A DNA stretch of 64,000 nt from Nostoc sp. 'Lobaria pulmonaria (5183) cyanobiont' (GCF_002949795.1 NZ_CP026692.1:1485501-1549500); one strand, 5' to 3'; positions 18,922 through 29,226 are shown, counted from the first letter of the stretch. A program made the numbers and translations. The notes: generated from the sequence alone by a model not told the origin.

Positions 18922-20568
18922 CTATGAATTCAACGGCTGTAATTCTTTTGGGGATGGATTGATGTAACTCTGAGCATCAGCCAAATGCTTTAGTAGTGTA
19001 GACTGTGGCAGAGGCCCTTGCAAGTGGCTCCAGGGTAATACTTGTTCTGTTGACCATTCGGCGTGGACGTAAAAATCTAAGTCGGGGATTTGGCTTTTGA
19101 GTTGCTTGAAAGCACGTTTGTAGCTACCCAAGGAATCGCCAAAGTCACGAGTAAGTTCGAGAAGCTGGGACACTCTGCGATCGCCTCTCGATAATAAAGC
19201 CTGTATAATTGACCAATTATAGCTTTCTGGGCGAAATTCTATCCCCTGGGGTTTTAGCTGTTTTTGCAAAAACTGCAACCGCTTTTCGGCTTGGCGATTC
19301 ACCCCAAACCATTGAAACGGTGTGTGTGCTTTAGGTACAAAGGTGCTGCAACCGTATGTTAAGCGCAATCCCGGTGCAGCTTTTTTGATATTACGCATCA
19401 TCGCCACGGTTTGCTCTAAATCTTCTGCTTCTTCACCAGGAATTCCAGCCATTCCGTAGAGTTTCAAGCTTTTTAATCCGCCAGCTTTGGCATTTATGGC
19501 TGCTTGGATGATTTCATCGTTATGCAGCTTTTTGTTGACGATTTGGCGGATTTTCTCGGAACCACTTTCTACTGCAATGGTAAGCGATCGCGTGTCTCGT
19601 TTCGTCAAAGTTTCTGCTAACTGGACTGTTACGGTATTAGTTCGGACTGAGGCAATACTGAGACGGACATCATCATACTTTGGCTGACTAATATAATCTA
19701 GCAAAGCCTCAAATTCTGGATGTTGAGTGACCGAAGCCCCTAATAATCCTAGCCGGTTTGTGACTTCTAAACCTTTGGCGATCGCTGGAATTAATGAATC
19801 TTCCAGGCTGGCTGTTCTAAAAGGCAGTGTGAGATAACTCGCCAAACAAAAGCGGCACATTTCTGGACAACTTCTCACCACTTCCACCATGTAAATATTT
19901 TCCCATGCCGCTTTTTCGGTGACTACAGTAGAAGCCGATAGGGTATTTCCTCTGTAAGTTTGCTTTTGCACCACTGCGGGAATTTCGGGAGAAATTGGTT
20001 TAATAGACTTTACTTCACCATCTCTTGTGTGATATTCCACCTCATACAAACTGGGTACATAAATTCCTGGTATTTGTGCAAGTCTTTTCAGTTGAGTTTG
20101 TCTTGAGGCATTTCTTACTTCTTTGTAAGCCTCAATAAAATTCCCTAACAGGGTTTCGCCATCCCCCAGTAAAACGACATCAAAAAAATCTGCAAAAGGT
20201 TCGGGGTTAGCAGTAAGAACTGGGCCACCACCAAAAATTATCGGATGAGAATCATCACGAGAGGTTCCTCGAATAGGAATTTCTAAAGATTCCAGCAAAT
20301 TTAAAATATTCACATAATCCAGTTCCCACGAAATAGAAAATCCCACAATTTCCGGCGTTCTGGGGAGTTGTTCGTGAGTATCTGTAAACAGGCGACTCAC
20401 CTGTACATCATCACGCATTGCAAAAGTTGCCCAAACTACCTGATAGCCAAGGCTAGTGATACCTACGCTGTACTCATTGGGAAAGGCGAAGATTATGGGG
20501 ATAGCGTTGGTGTCTGGGGTAGTAGGTGTAAATAGAAGGCGTTCAGAGTCAAATACAGATGATGTCAC
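18922..20568 (-). CDS. B12-binding-like radical SAM protein (TIGR03960-like)
   Basis: This protein has 548 residues. An N-terminal alpha/beta domain at about 25-140 (IIFGGGPVLTANPEPFADFFDVVLLGDGE) resembles the cobalamin-binding fold seen in this family. The radical SAM core has C234, C238 and C241 (CPEMCRFC) followed by GLLGASVTQHPEFEALL. The family is conserved in cyanobacteria and other bacteria, often fused to a second tRNA-related domain; the substrate is not known. It is the first gene of the operon with the CPXCG and SRPBCC genes. Confidence 0.8.
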   Translation of the reverse strand: MTSSVFDSERLLFTPTTPDTNAIPIIFAFPNEYSVGITSLGYQVVWATFAMRDDVQVSRLFTDTHEQLPRTPEIVGFSISWELDYVNILNLLESLEIPIRGTSRDDSHPIIFGGGPVLTANPEPFADFFDVVLLGDGETLLGNFIEAYKEVRNASRQTQLKRLAQIPGIYVPSLYEVEYHTRDGEVKSIKPISPEIPAVVQKQTYRGNTLSASTVVTEKAAWENIYMVEVVRSCPEMCRFCLASYLTLPFRTASLEDSLIPAIAKGLEVTNRLGLLGASVTQHPEFEALLDYISQPKYDDVRLSIASVRTNTVTVQLAETLTKRDTRSLTIAVESGSEKIRQIVNKKLHNDEIIQAAINAKAGGLKSLKLYGMAGIPGEEAEDLEQTVAMMRNIKKAAPGLRLTYGCSTFVPKAHTPFQWFGVNRQAEKRLQFLQKQLKPQGIEFRPESYNWSIIQALLSRGDRRVSQLLELTRDFGDSLGSYKRAFKQLKSQIPDLDFYVHAEWSTEQVLPWSHLQGPLPQSTLLKHLADAQSYINPSPKELQPLNS

Positions 20569-20589
20569 AGGTGTTTGTTAGAGGCAAGT

Positions 20590-20844
20590 TTATCTATATT
20601 TAATTTTAAGCCATAGAATAATTAAGTTAAAAATCAATGTTATGGCGTTAGCAAGAATAATTGGCAAGGATTGTAAATAAATTCCATAGATTAGCCACAA
20701 AAAAACACCACTTATGAATGTAATCAGCGTCACCAAAGAAACATCTTTGGCTGATTTGGTTTGCCATGTTTTAAACATCTGTGGCAAAAAAGAGATTGTG
20801 GTTATTGTGGCGGCAGCTAATCCTAAAATTGTTATAAAATCCAT
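20590..20844 (-). CDS. SemiSWEET sugar transporter (PQ-loop)
   Basis: This 84-residue protein has three predicted membrane helices and the signature SFLPQMFKTWQTKSAKDVS, the PQ-loop of the MtN3/SWEET family. SemiSWEETs form dimers that carry sugars through the membrane. The length of 80-90 residues is typical. It lies 21 bp upstream of the radical SAM gene's start on the same strand and may belong to the same transcript. Confidence 0.85.
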   Translation of the reverse strand: MDFITILGLAAATITTISFLPQMFKTWQTKSAKDVSLVTLITFISGVFLWLIYGIYLQSLPIILANAITLIFNLIILWLKIKYR

Positions 20845-20858
20845 TTATACAAACCAGT

Positions 20859-22649
20859 TTATTTACGATTGTCTGACGTTTTTTTGAGATAAGATTTAGC
20901 CCAAGCATATCGTTTTGAATCTTTTTTAAGTAAATATTCTGCTGCTTCATGTCGTTTATTTTCGTCTTTTGTACTCCTGAATACTCGTTTTATTTCAGCA
21001 TCTATATCTTTAGTCTCAGCCCCACGCTGAATTGCTTGTTCAAACCAATAATTACCTTGCTCATAGTCATATTTGTCATAACATATAGCACCCATTAAGG
21101 TGTAAGGTTGATGACTATCAGGCTGATACTCCATAGCTTTTTTTGCACAAGTTTCTGCATCATCTAAGTTATACATATCTCTGAATGCTGCACCTCTAGT
21201 AACTAAAATAGCTGATTTCAGATTACTGTCGTTGACTCTATTTAAGTCCAGGTTAGTAAGCTTTAAAGCCTGTTCAGGTTCATCTGCTTTGCGCCAATAA
21301 CCGCTAGCTGTGGGGATATTCCACTTGTGTCCAGTACGGCTAAGTTCTTGTTCGTAAAACTCTGCCTCTAGTCTGTAATACGCAAGAGCAATTTCCCCGC
21401 CACGAGATAATAGATCCTCTTCCATAAGCTGTAAAACTAACTTAGGATCTAGCCGTTCTTTTTTCTCTAGCTTGACCATGATTGCATAAAATGGCTCTAG
21501 CGGAAGTGAAGGATCTGCCAATCTATATTTTCTTTTGAGTGCAGTAAAGTGCTTGTGTTGGGCTAAAATAATGATATCTTCATATTCATTAGTTCTCAGC
21601 CAGTCAATTTCTAAATCGCTCAAAACTACTTCTGATACTATCTTTGATTTCAAAAGAGAAGCATATTTTTCATTAGCAATTTCAATTGTGCCAGGTAGTT
21701 GAGACTGTCTTAAATAATTAATATCCTGCTCATTTAAATGAGTTTCTGAATCAAGTTTTCTAAGAATCGTATATAGATAACTAGTAGGTGATGAATCTTG
21801 ATATTGGCTAGCTTTATACTTTGCCTTCAATGCAATAAATTCTCGTTTGCGTTCAAGTTCTTTAGCAATAGCAATTGTCTCAGTAAGTCCTTGTTGTTCT
21901 AGCCAGTAAATTTCTGAGTAAATTATTTTTTTGTCCGCATCAATTTTTTGTAGTATTTGATATAGTTGACCTGATAAGGATGTGTCTGGGTGTTGGCTTG
22001 CTTGATACTTATTCTTTAGCTGGGTAACTTTGGCCTGTCTTACAGACTCTTGTTTTTCAAAAATTTCTATAGCTTCAAAAAGTTCATGATTTAGCAACCA
22101 CTCATATTCAAAATCACTTAAACTTGCTTCCGTGTCTAGCTTTTGTAGTATTTTATATAGTGGGCTATGAGGAGATGAATCTTGATACTTGGTAGCTTGA
22201 TATTTCTCCTTTAGATCGGCAAAGCATTTTATTTCTTGAACAATTGCAACTGTTTGAGTAAGATTATTATCTTGCAATAGTTTGACTTCTAAATCAGTTA
22301 AAGTATTTTCTGATTCAAGTTTCCAAAGTATCGGATACAAAACACTACCTACTGATGATTCCCAATTTTTGGCAACTTTATACTTAGTTTTAAGATCAGA
22401 AAATTCAGCTTCTAGTCTTTTGGATTCTCCCATTTTAAATTGTTGTAGCCAGATAACTTCAATAGTTTCAAAAAGCTGATGCTCTTGTAACCAATTAAAT
22501 TCTAATTCACTGAGTTCAATATCTAAATCAACTTTACGCAGTATGAGATATAACAGACTAGCGGGTGATGAATCTTGATATTGAGTTGCTTGGTACTTGG
22601 ACTTTAAAGCAGAAAAGTGTTTTAAGCGATTTGGAGACTCTTTACTCAT
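20859..22649 (-). CDS. Large protein of about 60-residue repeats with C-terminal TPR
   Basis: This protein has 596 residues when started at ATG 22649 (a TTG ten codons earlier is also open). About seven repeats of roughly 60 residues follow one pattern: LKxKYxAxQYQDSSPxSxLYxILxKLD, then a leucine-rich WLxxxxLxETI helix. The last 200 residues have TPR-like helices (RGAAFRDMYNLDDAETCAKKAMEYQPD). I do not recognise the repeat as a named domain. No signal peptide or membrane segment is seen, and no catalytic motif. The function is unknown; scaffold or interaction protein is a guess. Confidence 0.7.
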   Translation of the reverse strand: MSKESPNRLKHFSALKSKYQATQYQDSSPASLLYLILRKVDLDIELSELEFNWLQEHQLFETIEVIWLQQFKMGESKRLEAEFSDLKTKYKVAKNWESSVGSVLYPILWKLESENTLTDLEVKLLQDNNLTQTVAIVQEIKCFADLKEKYQATKYQDSSPHSPLYKILQKLDTEASLSDFEYEWLLNHELFEAIEIFEKQESVRQAKVTQLKNKYQASQHPDTSLSGQLYQILQKIDADKKIIYSEIYWLEQQGLTETIAIAKELERKREFIALKAKYKASQYQDSSPTSYLYTILRKLDSETHLNEQDINYLRQSQLPGTIEIANEKYASLLKSKIVSEVVLSDLEIDWLRTNEYEDIIILAQHKHFTALKRKYRLADPSLPLEPFYAIMVKLEKKERLDPKLVLQLMEEDLLSRGGEIALAYYRLEAEFYEQELSRTGHKWNIPTASGYWRKADEPEQALKLTNLDLNRVNDSNLKSAILVTRGAAFRDMYNLDDAETCAKKAMEYQPDSHQPYTLMGAICYDKYDYEQGNYWFEQAIQRGAETKDIDAEIKRVFRSTKDENKRHEAAEYLLKKDSKRYAWAKSYLKKTSDNRK

Positions 22650-22777
22650 ATTGATAGTAGATGCGATCGCACGTAGCAAAATGTGTTATCCGCTACTATA
22701 GCAATACCAGTAAAAAAGGGCGAGTCAGAAACCCACCCTTGAAGCATAAATATTTTCTGAAAGTCAAAGTGTAATTT

Positions 22778-23866
22778 TTACAACACCTTACACTGCCCAT
22801 GATGTCGCAATAAATGGTCACACAATATAAGTGCTACCATCGCCTCAACCATTGGAACTGCACGCGGTAATACACAAGGATCGTGTCGTCCTTTCGCAGC
22901 CAATAGCGTTTCTTCACCTTCACGAGTTACTGTTTTTTGCTCTTTTCTAATTGTCGCCGTCGGCTTAAATGCAACTCGTAAAATGATATTTTCCCCGTTG
23001 GAAATTCCCCCCTGAATACCACCAGAACGGTTAGTTACAGTGCGAATTTCACCATTTTCATCAATATAATATTCGTCATTATGCTCAATTCCGGTTAACA
23101 GCGTCCCCCCAAAACCGGAACCGATTTCAAAGCCTTTGCTAGCCGGGAGAGACATCACACCTTTAGCGATATCAGCTTCCAATTTATCAAATACTGGTTC
23201 GCCTAAACCTTTCGGCACATTACGCGCCACACATTCTACGACACCGCCGATAGAATCACCTTGTCTTCCAACTTGCTCAATTAATTCAATCATGCGATCG
23301 CCACATTCAGCATCAGGACAGCGAACGATGTTGCTTTCCACTTGTTCTAAGGTGACAGTATTTGGATCGACTACACCTTCCAAGTCCTTGATACGCTTGA
23401 CATAACCGATAACTTCAATATTGGCAACTTGACGGAGAATTTTTTTAGCGATCGCACCTGCTGCTACTCTGCCAATTGTCTCACGCGCTGACGACCTACC
23501 CCCGCCTTGCCAATTGCGAATGCCATATTTTGCATCATAAGTTGCATCCGCATGAGAAGGGCGATACTTCTCGGCCATCTCGTCGTAATCTTGCGACCGA
23601 GTGTCTTTGTTCCGTACCAAAATCCCTATAGGCGTTCCTAGTGTTTTGCCTTCAAATACACCTGATAAAATTTCGCAGGTATCGGCTTCTTTGCGAGGTG
23701 TAGTAATTTTACTTTGTCCCGGACGCCTTCTATCTAATTCTACTTGAATTTCTTCCGCCGAAATTTCTAGTTGCGGAGGACAACCATCAATCACAACCCC
23801 CACACCACCGCCGTGAGATTCACCAAAAGTAGTTATACGAAATAGATGACCAAAAGTGTTGCCCAT
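22778..23866 (-). CDS. aroC: Chorismate synthase AroC
   Basis: This 362-residue enzyme turns EPSP into chorismate, using reduced FMN, the final shikimate step. It begins [27 protein letters not shown], with its invariant serines and arginine, lies near residue 125, and [12 protein letters not shown] near 280. The length matches the family. ATG 23866 is the clear start. psbA lies about 170 bp upstream. Confidence 0.96.
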   Translation of the reverse strand: MGNTFGHLFRITTFGESHGGGVGVVIDGCPPQLEISAEEIQVELDRRRPGQSKITTPRKEADTCEILSGVFEGKTLGTPIGILVRNKDTRSQDYDEMAEKYRPSHADATYDAKYGIRNWQGGGRSSARETIGRVAAGAIAKKILRQVANIEVIGYVKRIKDLEGVVDPNTVTLEQVESNIVRCPDAECGDRMIELIEQVGRQGDSIGGVVECVARNVPKGLGEPVFDKLEADIAKGVMSLPASKGFEIGSGFGGTLLTGIEHNDEYYIDENGEIRTVTNRSGGIQGGISNGENIILRVAFKPTATIRKEQKTVTREGEETLLAAKGRHDPCVLPRAVPMVEAMVALILCDHLLRHHGQCKVL

Positions 23867-23986
23867 GATCTTAAAGAAAAAGGATGAGGCTTATGTATTT
23901 TAACTAGAGTTTGTGCAAAAGTTAATTTTTATGCTTTGGCACTTGGAATATTTGACGTATAGCCTATCTTTTACCTATACAAATAA

Positions 23987-24018
23987 GAAAGCGCCCTCTG
24001 TTTCGAGAGGGCGCTTTC
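23987..24018 (-). terminator. Strong terminator of psbA
   Basis: A 12-bp stem GAAAGCGCCCTC (23987-23998) pairs with GAGGGCGCTTTC (24007-24018) around an 8-nt loop. It is followed in the minus direction by a T-rich TTATTTG run, about 22 bp past the psbA stop. Confidence 0.88.
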
Positions 24019-24039
24019 TCATTTAGCTAAACTTCAGAA

Positions 24040-25122
24040 TTAACCGTTGATAGCAGGAGCACTAAGAGCTACAGGAGCAAAATCACCAGCAGCCAAATCT
24101 AGAGGGAAGTTGTGAGCGTTACGCTCGTGCATTACTTCCATACCCAGGTTAGCGCGGTTGATTACATCTGCCCAAGTTGCAATCACACGACCTTCAGAAT
24201 CAATGATTGATTGGTTGAAGTTGAAACCGTTCAAGTTGAACGCCATTGTGCTAACACCCAAGGCGGTAAACCAGATACCGATTACAGGCCATGCTGCGAG
24301 GAAGAAGTGCAGTGAACGGCTGTTGTTGAAAGAAGCGTATTGGAAGATTAGACGACCGAAGTAGCCGTGGGCTGCAACGATGTTGTAGGTTTCTTCTTCT
24401 TGACCGAATTTGTAACCGTAGTTAAGGGATTCAGTTTCGGTGGTTTCACGAACCAAAGAAGAAGTTACAAGAGAACCGTGCATTGCACTGAACAAGCTTC
24501 CACCGAATACACCAGCTACACCTAATTGGTGGAAGGGGTGCATCAAGATGTTGTGTTCTGCTTGGAACACGATCATGAAGTTGAATGTTCCGCTTATACC
24601 TAAAGGCATACCATCAGAGAATGAACCTTGTCCGATGGGGTATACCAAGAATACTGCACTTGCTGCTGCTACTGGTGCTGAGTAGGCTATAGCAATCCAA
24701 GGACGCATTCCTAAGCGGTAGGATAGTTCCCATTCACGACCCATGTAGCAGAATATGCCAATCAGGAAGTGGAAGATTACCAACTGGTAAGGACCGCCAT
24801 TGTACAACCACTCATCAAGAGAAGCTGCTTCCCAAATTGGGTAGAAGTGCAAACCGATAGCGTTGGAGGAAGGTACTACTGCACCAGAGATGATGTTGTT
24901 TCCGTAAATCAAGGAACCTGCAACAGGTTCGCGGATACCATCGATGTCTACTGGGGGTGCGGCGATGAAAGCGATTACGAAGCAAGCGGTAGCTGCTAGC
25001 AAGGTGGGGATCATTACTACACCAAACCAACCGATGTAGATCCGGTTGTTGGTGCTGGTGATCCATTCGCAGAATCTATCCCATACGTTGGCGCTTTCGC
25101 GACGTTGTAAGGTTGCTGTCAT
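24040..25122 (-). CDS. psbA: Photosystem II D1 protein PsbA (Glu-130 form)
   Basis: This 360-residue protein has five membrane helices and binds the reaction-centre chlorophylls, pheophytin, the QB plastoquinone and the Mn4CaO5 cluster. Residue 130 is Glu (GRE), the form usually linked to high light (D1:2). The processing site is LDLA/AGD: CtpA removes the final 16 residues ([16 protein letters not shown]). The N-terminus [17 protein letters not shown] and length are typical. A strong terminator follows. It is divergent from the VOC gene at 25432. Confidence 0.98.
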   Translation of the reverse strand: MTATLQRRESANVWDRFCEWITSTNNRIYIGWFGVVMIPTLLAATACFVIAFIAAPPVDIDGIREPVAGSLIYGNNIISGAVVPSSNAIGLHFYPIWEAASLDEWLYNGGPYQLVIFHFLIGIFCYMGREWELSYRLGMRPWIAIAYSAPVAAASAVFLVYPIGQGSFSDGMPLGISGTFNFMIVFQAEHNILMHPFHQLGVAGVFGGSLFSAMHGSLVTSSLVRETTETESLNYGYKFGQEEETYNIVAAHGYFGRLIFQYASFNNSRSLHFFLAAWPVIGIWFTALGVSTMAFNLNGFNFNQSIIDSEGRVIATWADVINRANLGMEVMHERNAHNFPLDLAAGDFAPVALSAPAING

Positions 25123-25431
25123 GGTTTTATGATTGCGGTTATTTATGAATCAGGCGGTTTTGTCTTTGCCTGTGAAACTACTTTACACTGCTTTACAATT
25201 TTTAATCAAGTTTTATTACTTCAGTAAACCTGATGTAAGTCATTAGGTTTGCTTATTTAAGCGTTGTATCTTAGTGTTTGCAGGTGTTCCAAATACAGCG
25301 AACACAGAATTTCGATATATTTACTCTGGTGTTAGCGCTGAATAGATAAAATAGAAAGGAACATTGTTGCAATCGACTCTAAATAGAGAGTTGATATGGA
25401 TTACTACCAAAATTAGGAGGGGAGGTGTGAC
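25123..25431. promoter_or_regulatory. Leader/promoter region between psbA and VOC gene
   Basis: About 310 bp lies between the divergent starts. On the minus strand, TTGATT (about 25211-25216) followed about 18 nt later by TAAAGT is a weak candidate for the psbA promoter. For the VOC gene, a strong Shine-Dalgarno AGGAGGGGAGG lies at 25414-25425. Confidence 0.35.
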
Positions 25432-25797
25432 ATGACAATTACTCTAAATCACACCATAGTGCCCGTATACGACAAAGAGGCATCGGCGCGGTTCTTTGCA
25501 AAAATTTTTGGTTTAGAGGTCGAGCTTCCCGTTGGTCACTTCGCTGCTGTGCATATAAATGATGCATTAACGCTCGACTTCGCTGACGCTGAAGCGTTTG
25601 AGCCACATCATTATGCGTTCCATGTCAGTGATGAAGAATTTGATGCAATTTTTGCACGCGTCAAAGAGGCAGGTATTGAATACACTAGCGACCCCATGCA
25701 TCAGAATAAAGGACAAATTAACCACTGGAATCAAGGTCGTGGCTTCTATTTCTATGACTTTGATGGTCATAACTTAGAATTGTTAACCCGTGCATAG
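25432..25797 (+). CDS. VOC family (glyoxalase/bleomycin resistance-like) protein
   Basis: This 121-residue protein has the VOC fold: a first betaalphabetabetabeta unit beginning ITLNHTIVPVYDKEASARFFAKIFGLE, a second HYAFHVSDEEFDAIFARVKEAG, and a metal-site-like FDGHNLELLTR tail. VOC proteins are metalloenzymes or binding proteins; the substrate cannot be told from the sequence. An unusually strong ribosome-binding site (AGGAGGGGAGG) precedes ATG 25432, unlike its neighbours, which may mean transfer or high expression. Confidence 0.85.
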   Translation: MTITLNHTIVPVYDKEASARFFAKIFGLEVELPVGHFAAVHINDALTLDFADAEAFEPHHYAFHVSDEEFDAIFARVKEAGIEYTSDPMHQNKGQINHWNQGRGFYFYDFDGHNLELLTRA

Positions 25798-25820
25798 ATT
25801 TTTGACATCAGGTCAATGCA

Positions 25821-27167
25821 TTACTTCTTGACTAAAAAATATGCTGTGGCATAGTCTGGTAATTGGCTGATATTCTGCCCAAATTCTTTTTTATTCGGAA
25901 AAATACCTGCCAAAAAATCGAGCTGATAAAGATTGGGTAAAAATGCTCCGCCTGTATCGGCGATGACTCCCATTTGCAGATGTTTACGACCACCTTGATT
26001 ATGCTCAATTACAATAACTTTACCTAAACCGATATTCAAAACATCTCCAGCAAAAGTCACTCCAGGTTTGATAGAAATTTTTGCATCTATTTTGTATCCA
26101 TAGCCTTTAATAGCATCAACTTCTCTAAAATACCAATAACGCTTTTGTGCTGTTGCCTTTAATCCGCGGATATAAGCTATTCCATTGTTTCTATCTACAT
26201 TAAAAAATGCCTTATAACCATCTGTAAAATTAATCAGAATTGTTCCTTCCATAATTGCTTCTTCTAAGCCATTTCTGGTTAGATAAGCAAGAGTTGTAAC
26301 TTTTCCAAATTCTCGACCACCTGGTTCATAAATACCAGACAAAACATCTTGCTTTGTGTATCGAGTGTAGAACTTATCGTTATTAGAGTTGTCTTTTAAG
26401 CTATAAATTGGTATATTAAAAACAGAGGTTTTTTTGCGGGAACCAGGGTGGGTAAATACAGCATATTGAGTAATTCGTAATTGTTTTTGCTGTTTACTTT
26501 TGGGGTTGTAGGCAGACCATTTAATGACTCGAAAATTGGTATTGATAAATTTAGAGTCTTGTAAACGAGTAGCTCGATTATTAGCAATATCCTCCTTCAA
26601 AACAGCAATCATGAAATCCAAAGTTTTGAGGACATCTGCTACAGTAACTCCTTGAGTAGCAAGTACTCCTGTACGCATAATATCTGGGTCTTCTGAAGCA
26701 TAATCTTGAAAATATTTTCTAGTATTAACGAGAACGGTTAATAAATCTCCTTGATTGAAGTTAACCTTACTACTTGGTAGTTTTGCTGAAGTAACAATCT
26801 GGCTGCCATTAATACTAAATTTATATTTTTTAAACTCATCGACAACGGGATAGGGTGCAGATGCTGCTAATAGATTATCCTGAGATAAAAAAGAGTTTTG
26901 CTTGCCTAAAACTTTCTCAGATATTTGTTGATTTATAAAAGGGTTTTGAAACCTTAAGTTAATTGGCTCGGTAACTTTATTTGAAGTAAAGGAAATCTTT
27001 GATTGAAGTGGGACAAAATTTTCTTGCTGATTATTAAAAGGCCAATCTTGTTCAGCTAGCTGTTTAGTTTTTGGCTGAGCATATATATGAAAACTGGCTA
27101 AACTGACAAGTAATAAACCAGCACAACCTATTGTGAAACAAACTTTTTGCTTAAATAAAATATTCAT
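25821..27167 (-). CDS. Secreted MltA/3D-like double-psi barrel protein
   Basis: This protein of 448 residues has a signal-like N-terminus (FTIGCAGLLLVSLASFHIYA). The C-terminal 100 residues contain VIADTGGAFLPNLYQLDFLAG, which resembles the catalytic DTGGAI region of MltA-type lytic transglycosylases. The middle part has KFSINGSQIVTSAKLPSS and RVIKWSAYNPKSKQ. It may act on peptidoglycan, but I cannot confirm activity. A separate true MltA is at 39438-40700. It is convergent with the VOC gene and lies next to murG. Confidence 0.6.
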   Translation of the reverse strand: MNILFKQKVCFTIGCAGLLLVSLASFHIYAQPKTKQLAEQDWPFNNQQENFVPLQSKISFTSNKVTEPINLRFQNPFINQQISEKVLGKQNSFLSQDNLLAASAPYPVVDEFKKYKFSINGSQIVTSAKLPSSKVNFNQGDLLTVLVNTRKYFQDYASEDPDIMRTGVLATQGVTVADVLKTLDFMIAVLKEDIANNRATRLQDSKFINTNFRVIKWSAYNPKSKQQKQLRITQYAVFTHPGSRKKTSVFNIPIYSLKDNSNNDKFYTRYTKQDVLSGIYEPGGREFGKVTTLAYLTRNGLEEAIMEGTILINFTDGYKAFFNVDRNNGIAYIRGLKATAQKRYWYFREVDAIKGYGYKIDAKISIKPGVTFAGDVLNIGLGKVIVIEHNQGGRKHLQMGVIADTGGAFLPNLYQLDFLAGIFPNKKEFGQNISQLPDYATAYFLVKK

Positions 27168-27233
27168 AACTTGGAAAATAAATTCCTATTGTCTCTTACT
27201 ATTTTCAATGCGTGAATTTTGAATTGTTTAAGT

Positions 27234-28301
27234 TTATATCACCTCACGCACTAACTGCGCCAACTTTTCCGCACTATCAGGAACTGCGATCGCATAAGCT
27301 TTTTCCCTCATTTTTGCTAACTCTTGCGGTGACTGCAATAAATTCAACACATTACTTTGCAATGCTTCAGTCGTCAACTCAGATTGCTTCAACGTTAACG
27401 CTGCACCCGCTTTTGTAAATACGTCTGCATTGTAAGATTGATGGTCTTCTGCGGCAAAGGGGTAAGGAATCAAAATCGCTGGCGTTCCACACACTGCCAA
27501 TTCTGTTAAACTACCTGCGCCAGAACGACTAATAGCAATAGTTGCTCGTTGCAACAACGCCGCCATATTGTTGTAAAAAGGTAAGGCTATGTACTGTGGA
27601 TGTTTGAGACTATCTGCTTCCGGATCGCGATCGCCAGTTAAATGTACTACATAAATACCAGCATCAAACCAAGCTTTTGCAGATTCGCGCACCAACTTAT
27701 TTATTGCAACTGCACCCTGGCTACCTCCAAAAACAACAATTAAAGGAACACCATCAGGAATAGCTAAATCCAGTGGTGCATCAATTGCTCCATCAATAAA
27801 CTGCGCTCTTACGGGAGTACCAACACAGACATTTTGGGCACGAGGTAAATACTTAGCAGCTACTTCAAATCCCAAGGCTACCGCACTACACCAAGGGCCA
27901 AAAAAGCGAGTTACTTTACCAGGTAAGGCGTTAGATTCGTGGAAAATCACGGGTAAACCGAGAGAACGCGCCGCAATGACGGCTGGCCCGGCAATGTAAC
28001 CCCCTGTGGTAAACACCCCTTGAAAATTTCCCTGTTTGAGAATTCGTCTGACTTCTAGAATCGAAAGGGCAAGTTTACCCAAAATGCGAATCGAGGAAAG
28101 TCCAAACCCTTGCTGAAACCCTTCAACTGCAATAGTATTCAAGGGATACTGTTTGGGGACAAGTTGAGTTTCTAGGCGATCGGGTACTCCCAGCCATTCT
28201 ATTTGATAATCTGGAAGTTTTTGGGCCAGGGCGATCGCTGGAAACAAATGTCCACCAGTCCCACTGGCAGCTATTAATAATCGTATCGGTGCGTTTGCCA
28301 T
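27234..28301 (-). CDS. murG: MurG, lipid II synthase (GlcNAc transferase)
   Basis: This 355-residue peripheral membrane glycosyltransferase adds GlcNAc to lipid I to make lipid II. The N-terminal loop is ASGTGGHLFPAIALA. The C-terminal UDP-GlcNAc site includes FGGSQGAVAINKLV and RSGAGSLTELAVCGTPAILIPYPFAAEDHQ. I choose ATG 28301; a TTG one codon earlier is possible. It is divergent from the NTF2-like gene and lies 66 bp from the MltA-like gene's start. Confidence 0.93.
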   Translation of the reverse strand: MANAPIRLLIAASGTGGHLFPAIALAQKLPDYQIEWLGVPDRLETQLVPKQYPLNTIAVEGFQQGFGLSSIRILGKLALSILEVRRILKQGNFQGVFTTGGYIAGPAVIAARSLGLPVIFHESNALPGKVTRFFGPWCSAVALGFEVAAKYLPRAQNVCVGTPVRAQFIDGAIDAPLDLAIPDGVPLIVVFGGSQGAVAINKLVRESAKAWFDAGIYVVHLTGDRDPEADSLKHPQYIALPFYNNMAALLQRATIAISRSGAGSLTELAVCGTPAILIPYPFAAEDHQSYNADVFTKAGAALTLKQSELTTEALQSNVLNLLQSPQELAKMREKAYAIAVPDSAEKLAQLVREVI

Positions 28302-28385
28302 CAAACCTCTACCGTTTAGCGTCTAGCTTAACTAAGATAAAACAATTTGCTTACTTTCTCTAATCAAATCAGTAAACTCTTACCC

Positions 28386-29225
28386 ATGACTAACATTATT
28401 ACCGCCTTAGTGAAACACCAACTCAGATTTCCAGCAAATATCTGGCTAGTTTCGTTCCTACTGACCATTGGTTTAACAAGTGGTTGGCAACGTACTCAGG
28501 CGACGATACCACAGCAATTATCTCAAGCCACAACACCCCAAAATGCACCAGCCGCTCTGACAAACCTATTGACACAAATTGATAGCGCTGCTAGCCGAGG
28601 CGATGTCAAAGGGGTATTGCAATTTTACAGCCCCAATTTCACTCATGGGGATGGATTAAACCTCCAAACCCTGGAAAGGTCTTTGACTTCACTTTGGCAA
28701 CGATATCCGAAATTGCAATACAGCACGAAACTGCTATCTTCAAAACCTGAAGCTAATGGAATTATTGCTGAAACAGAAACAAAGATAACTGGCTTACCCT
28801 CTGGTAACGGTAATAAGTTAGCTCTCAATGCCACGATTAAATCACGTCAGCGCATTGAAGGTGGAAAAATAGTCCGTCAAGATATTTTGTCAGAACGCAC
28901 CCTGCTTACTTCTGGTAGCAATCCGCCCCAAATTGATATTAAATTACCCCAGCAAGTGCAAGTCGGTCAGAAATATAGTTTTGATGCGATCGTTCAACAG
29001 CCACTTGGTGATGATTTTTTACTAGGAACGGCCTTAGAAGAATCTATCCAACCAGATAAATTTCTTAATCCTACACCCGTCGATTTAGAATTACTGACAT
29101 CTGGCGGACTGTTTAAAGTAGGACAAGCACCATCTATCCCAGGTAGCCAATGGGTTTCTGCTGTCATCCTGCGAGGTAATGGAATGACGATGGTAACTCA
29201 GCGCTTGCAAATAGTGAAGAAGTAG
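28386..29225 (+). CDS. Secreted NTF2-like domain protein
   Basis: This protein has 279 residues from ATG 28386 (an open TTG frame starts 13 codons earlier). A signal peptide at about 15-40 (ANIWLVSFLLTIGLT) is followed by an NTF2-like segment, AALTNLLTQIDSAASRGDVKGVLQFYSPNF. A C-terminal beta-rich part follows. The function is unknown. The gene is followed by the palindromic terminator at 29227-29250. Confidence 0.65.
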   Translation: MTNIITALVKHQLRFPANIWLVSFLLTIGLTSGWQRTQATIPQQLSQATTPQNAPAALTNLLTQIDSAASRGDVKGVLQFYSPNFTHGDGLNLQTLERSLTSLWQRYPKLQYSTKLLSSKPEANGIIAETETKITGLPSGNGNKLALNATIKSRQRIEGGKIVRQDILSERTLLTSGSNPPQIDIKLPQQVQVGQKYSFDAIVQQPLGDDFLLGTALEESIQPDKFLNPTPVDLELLTSGGLFKVGQAPSIPGSQWVSAVILRGNGMTMVTQRLQIVKK

Positions 29226-29226
29226 T

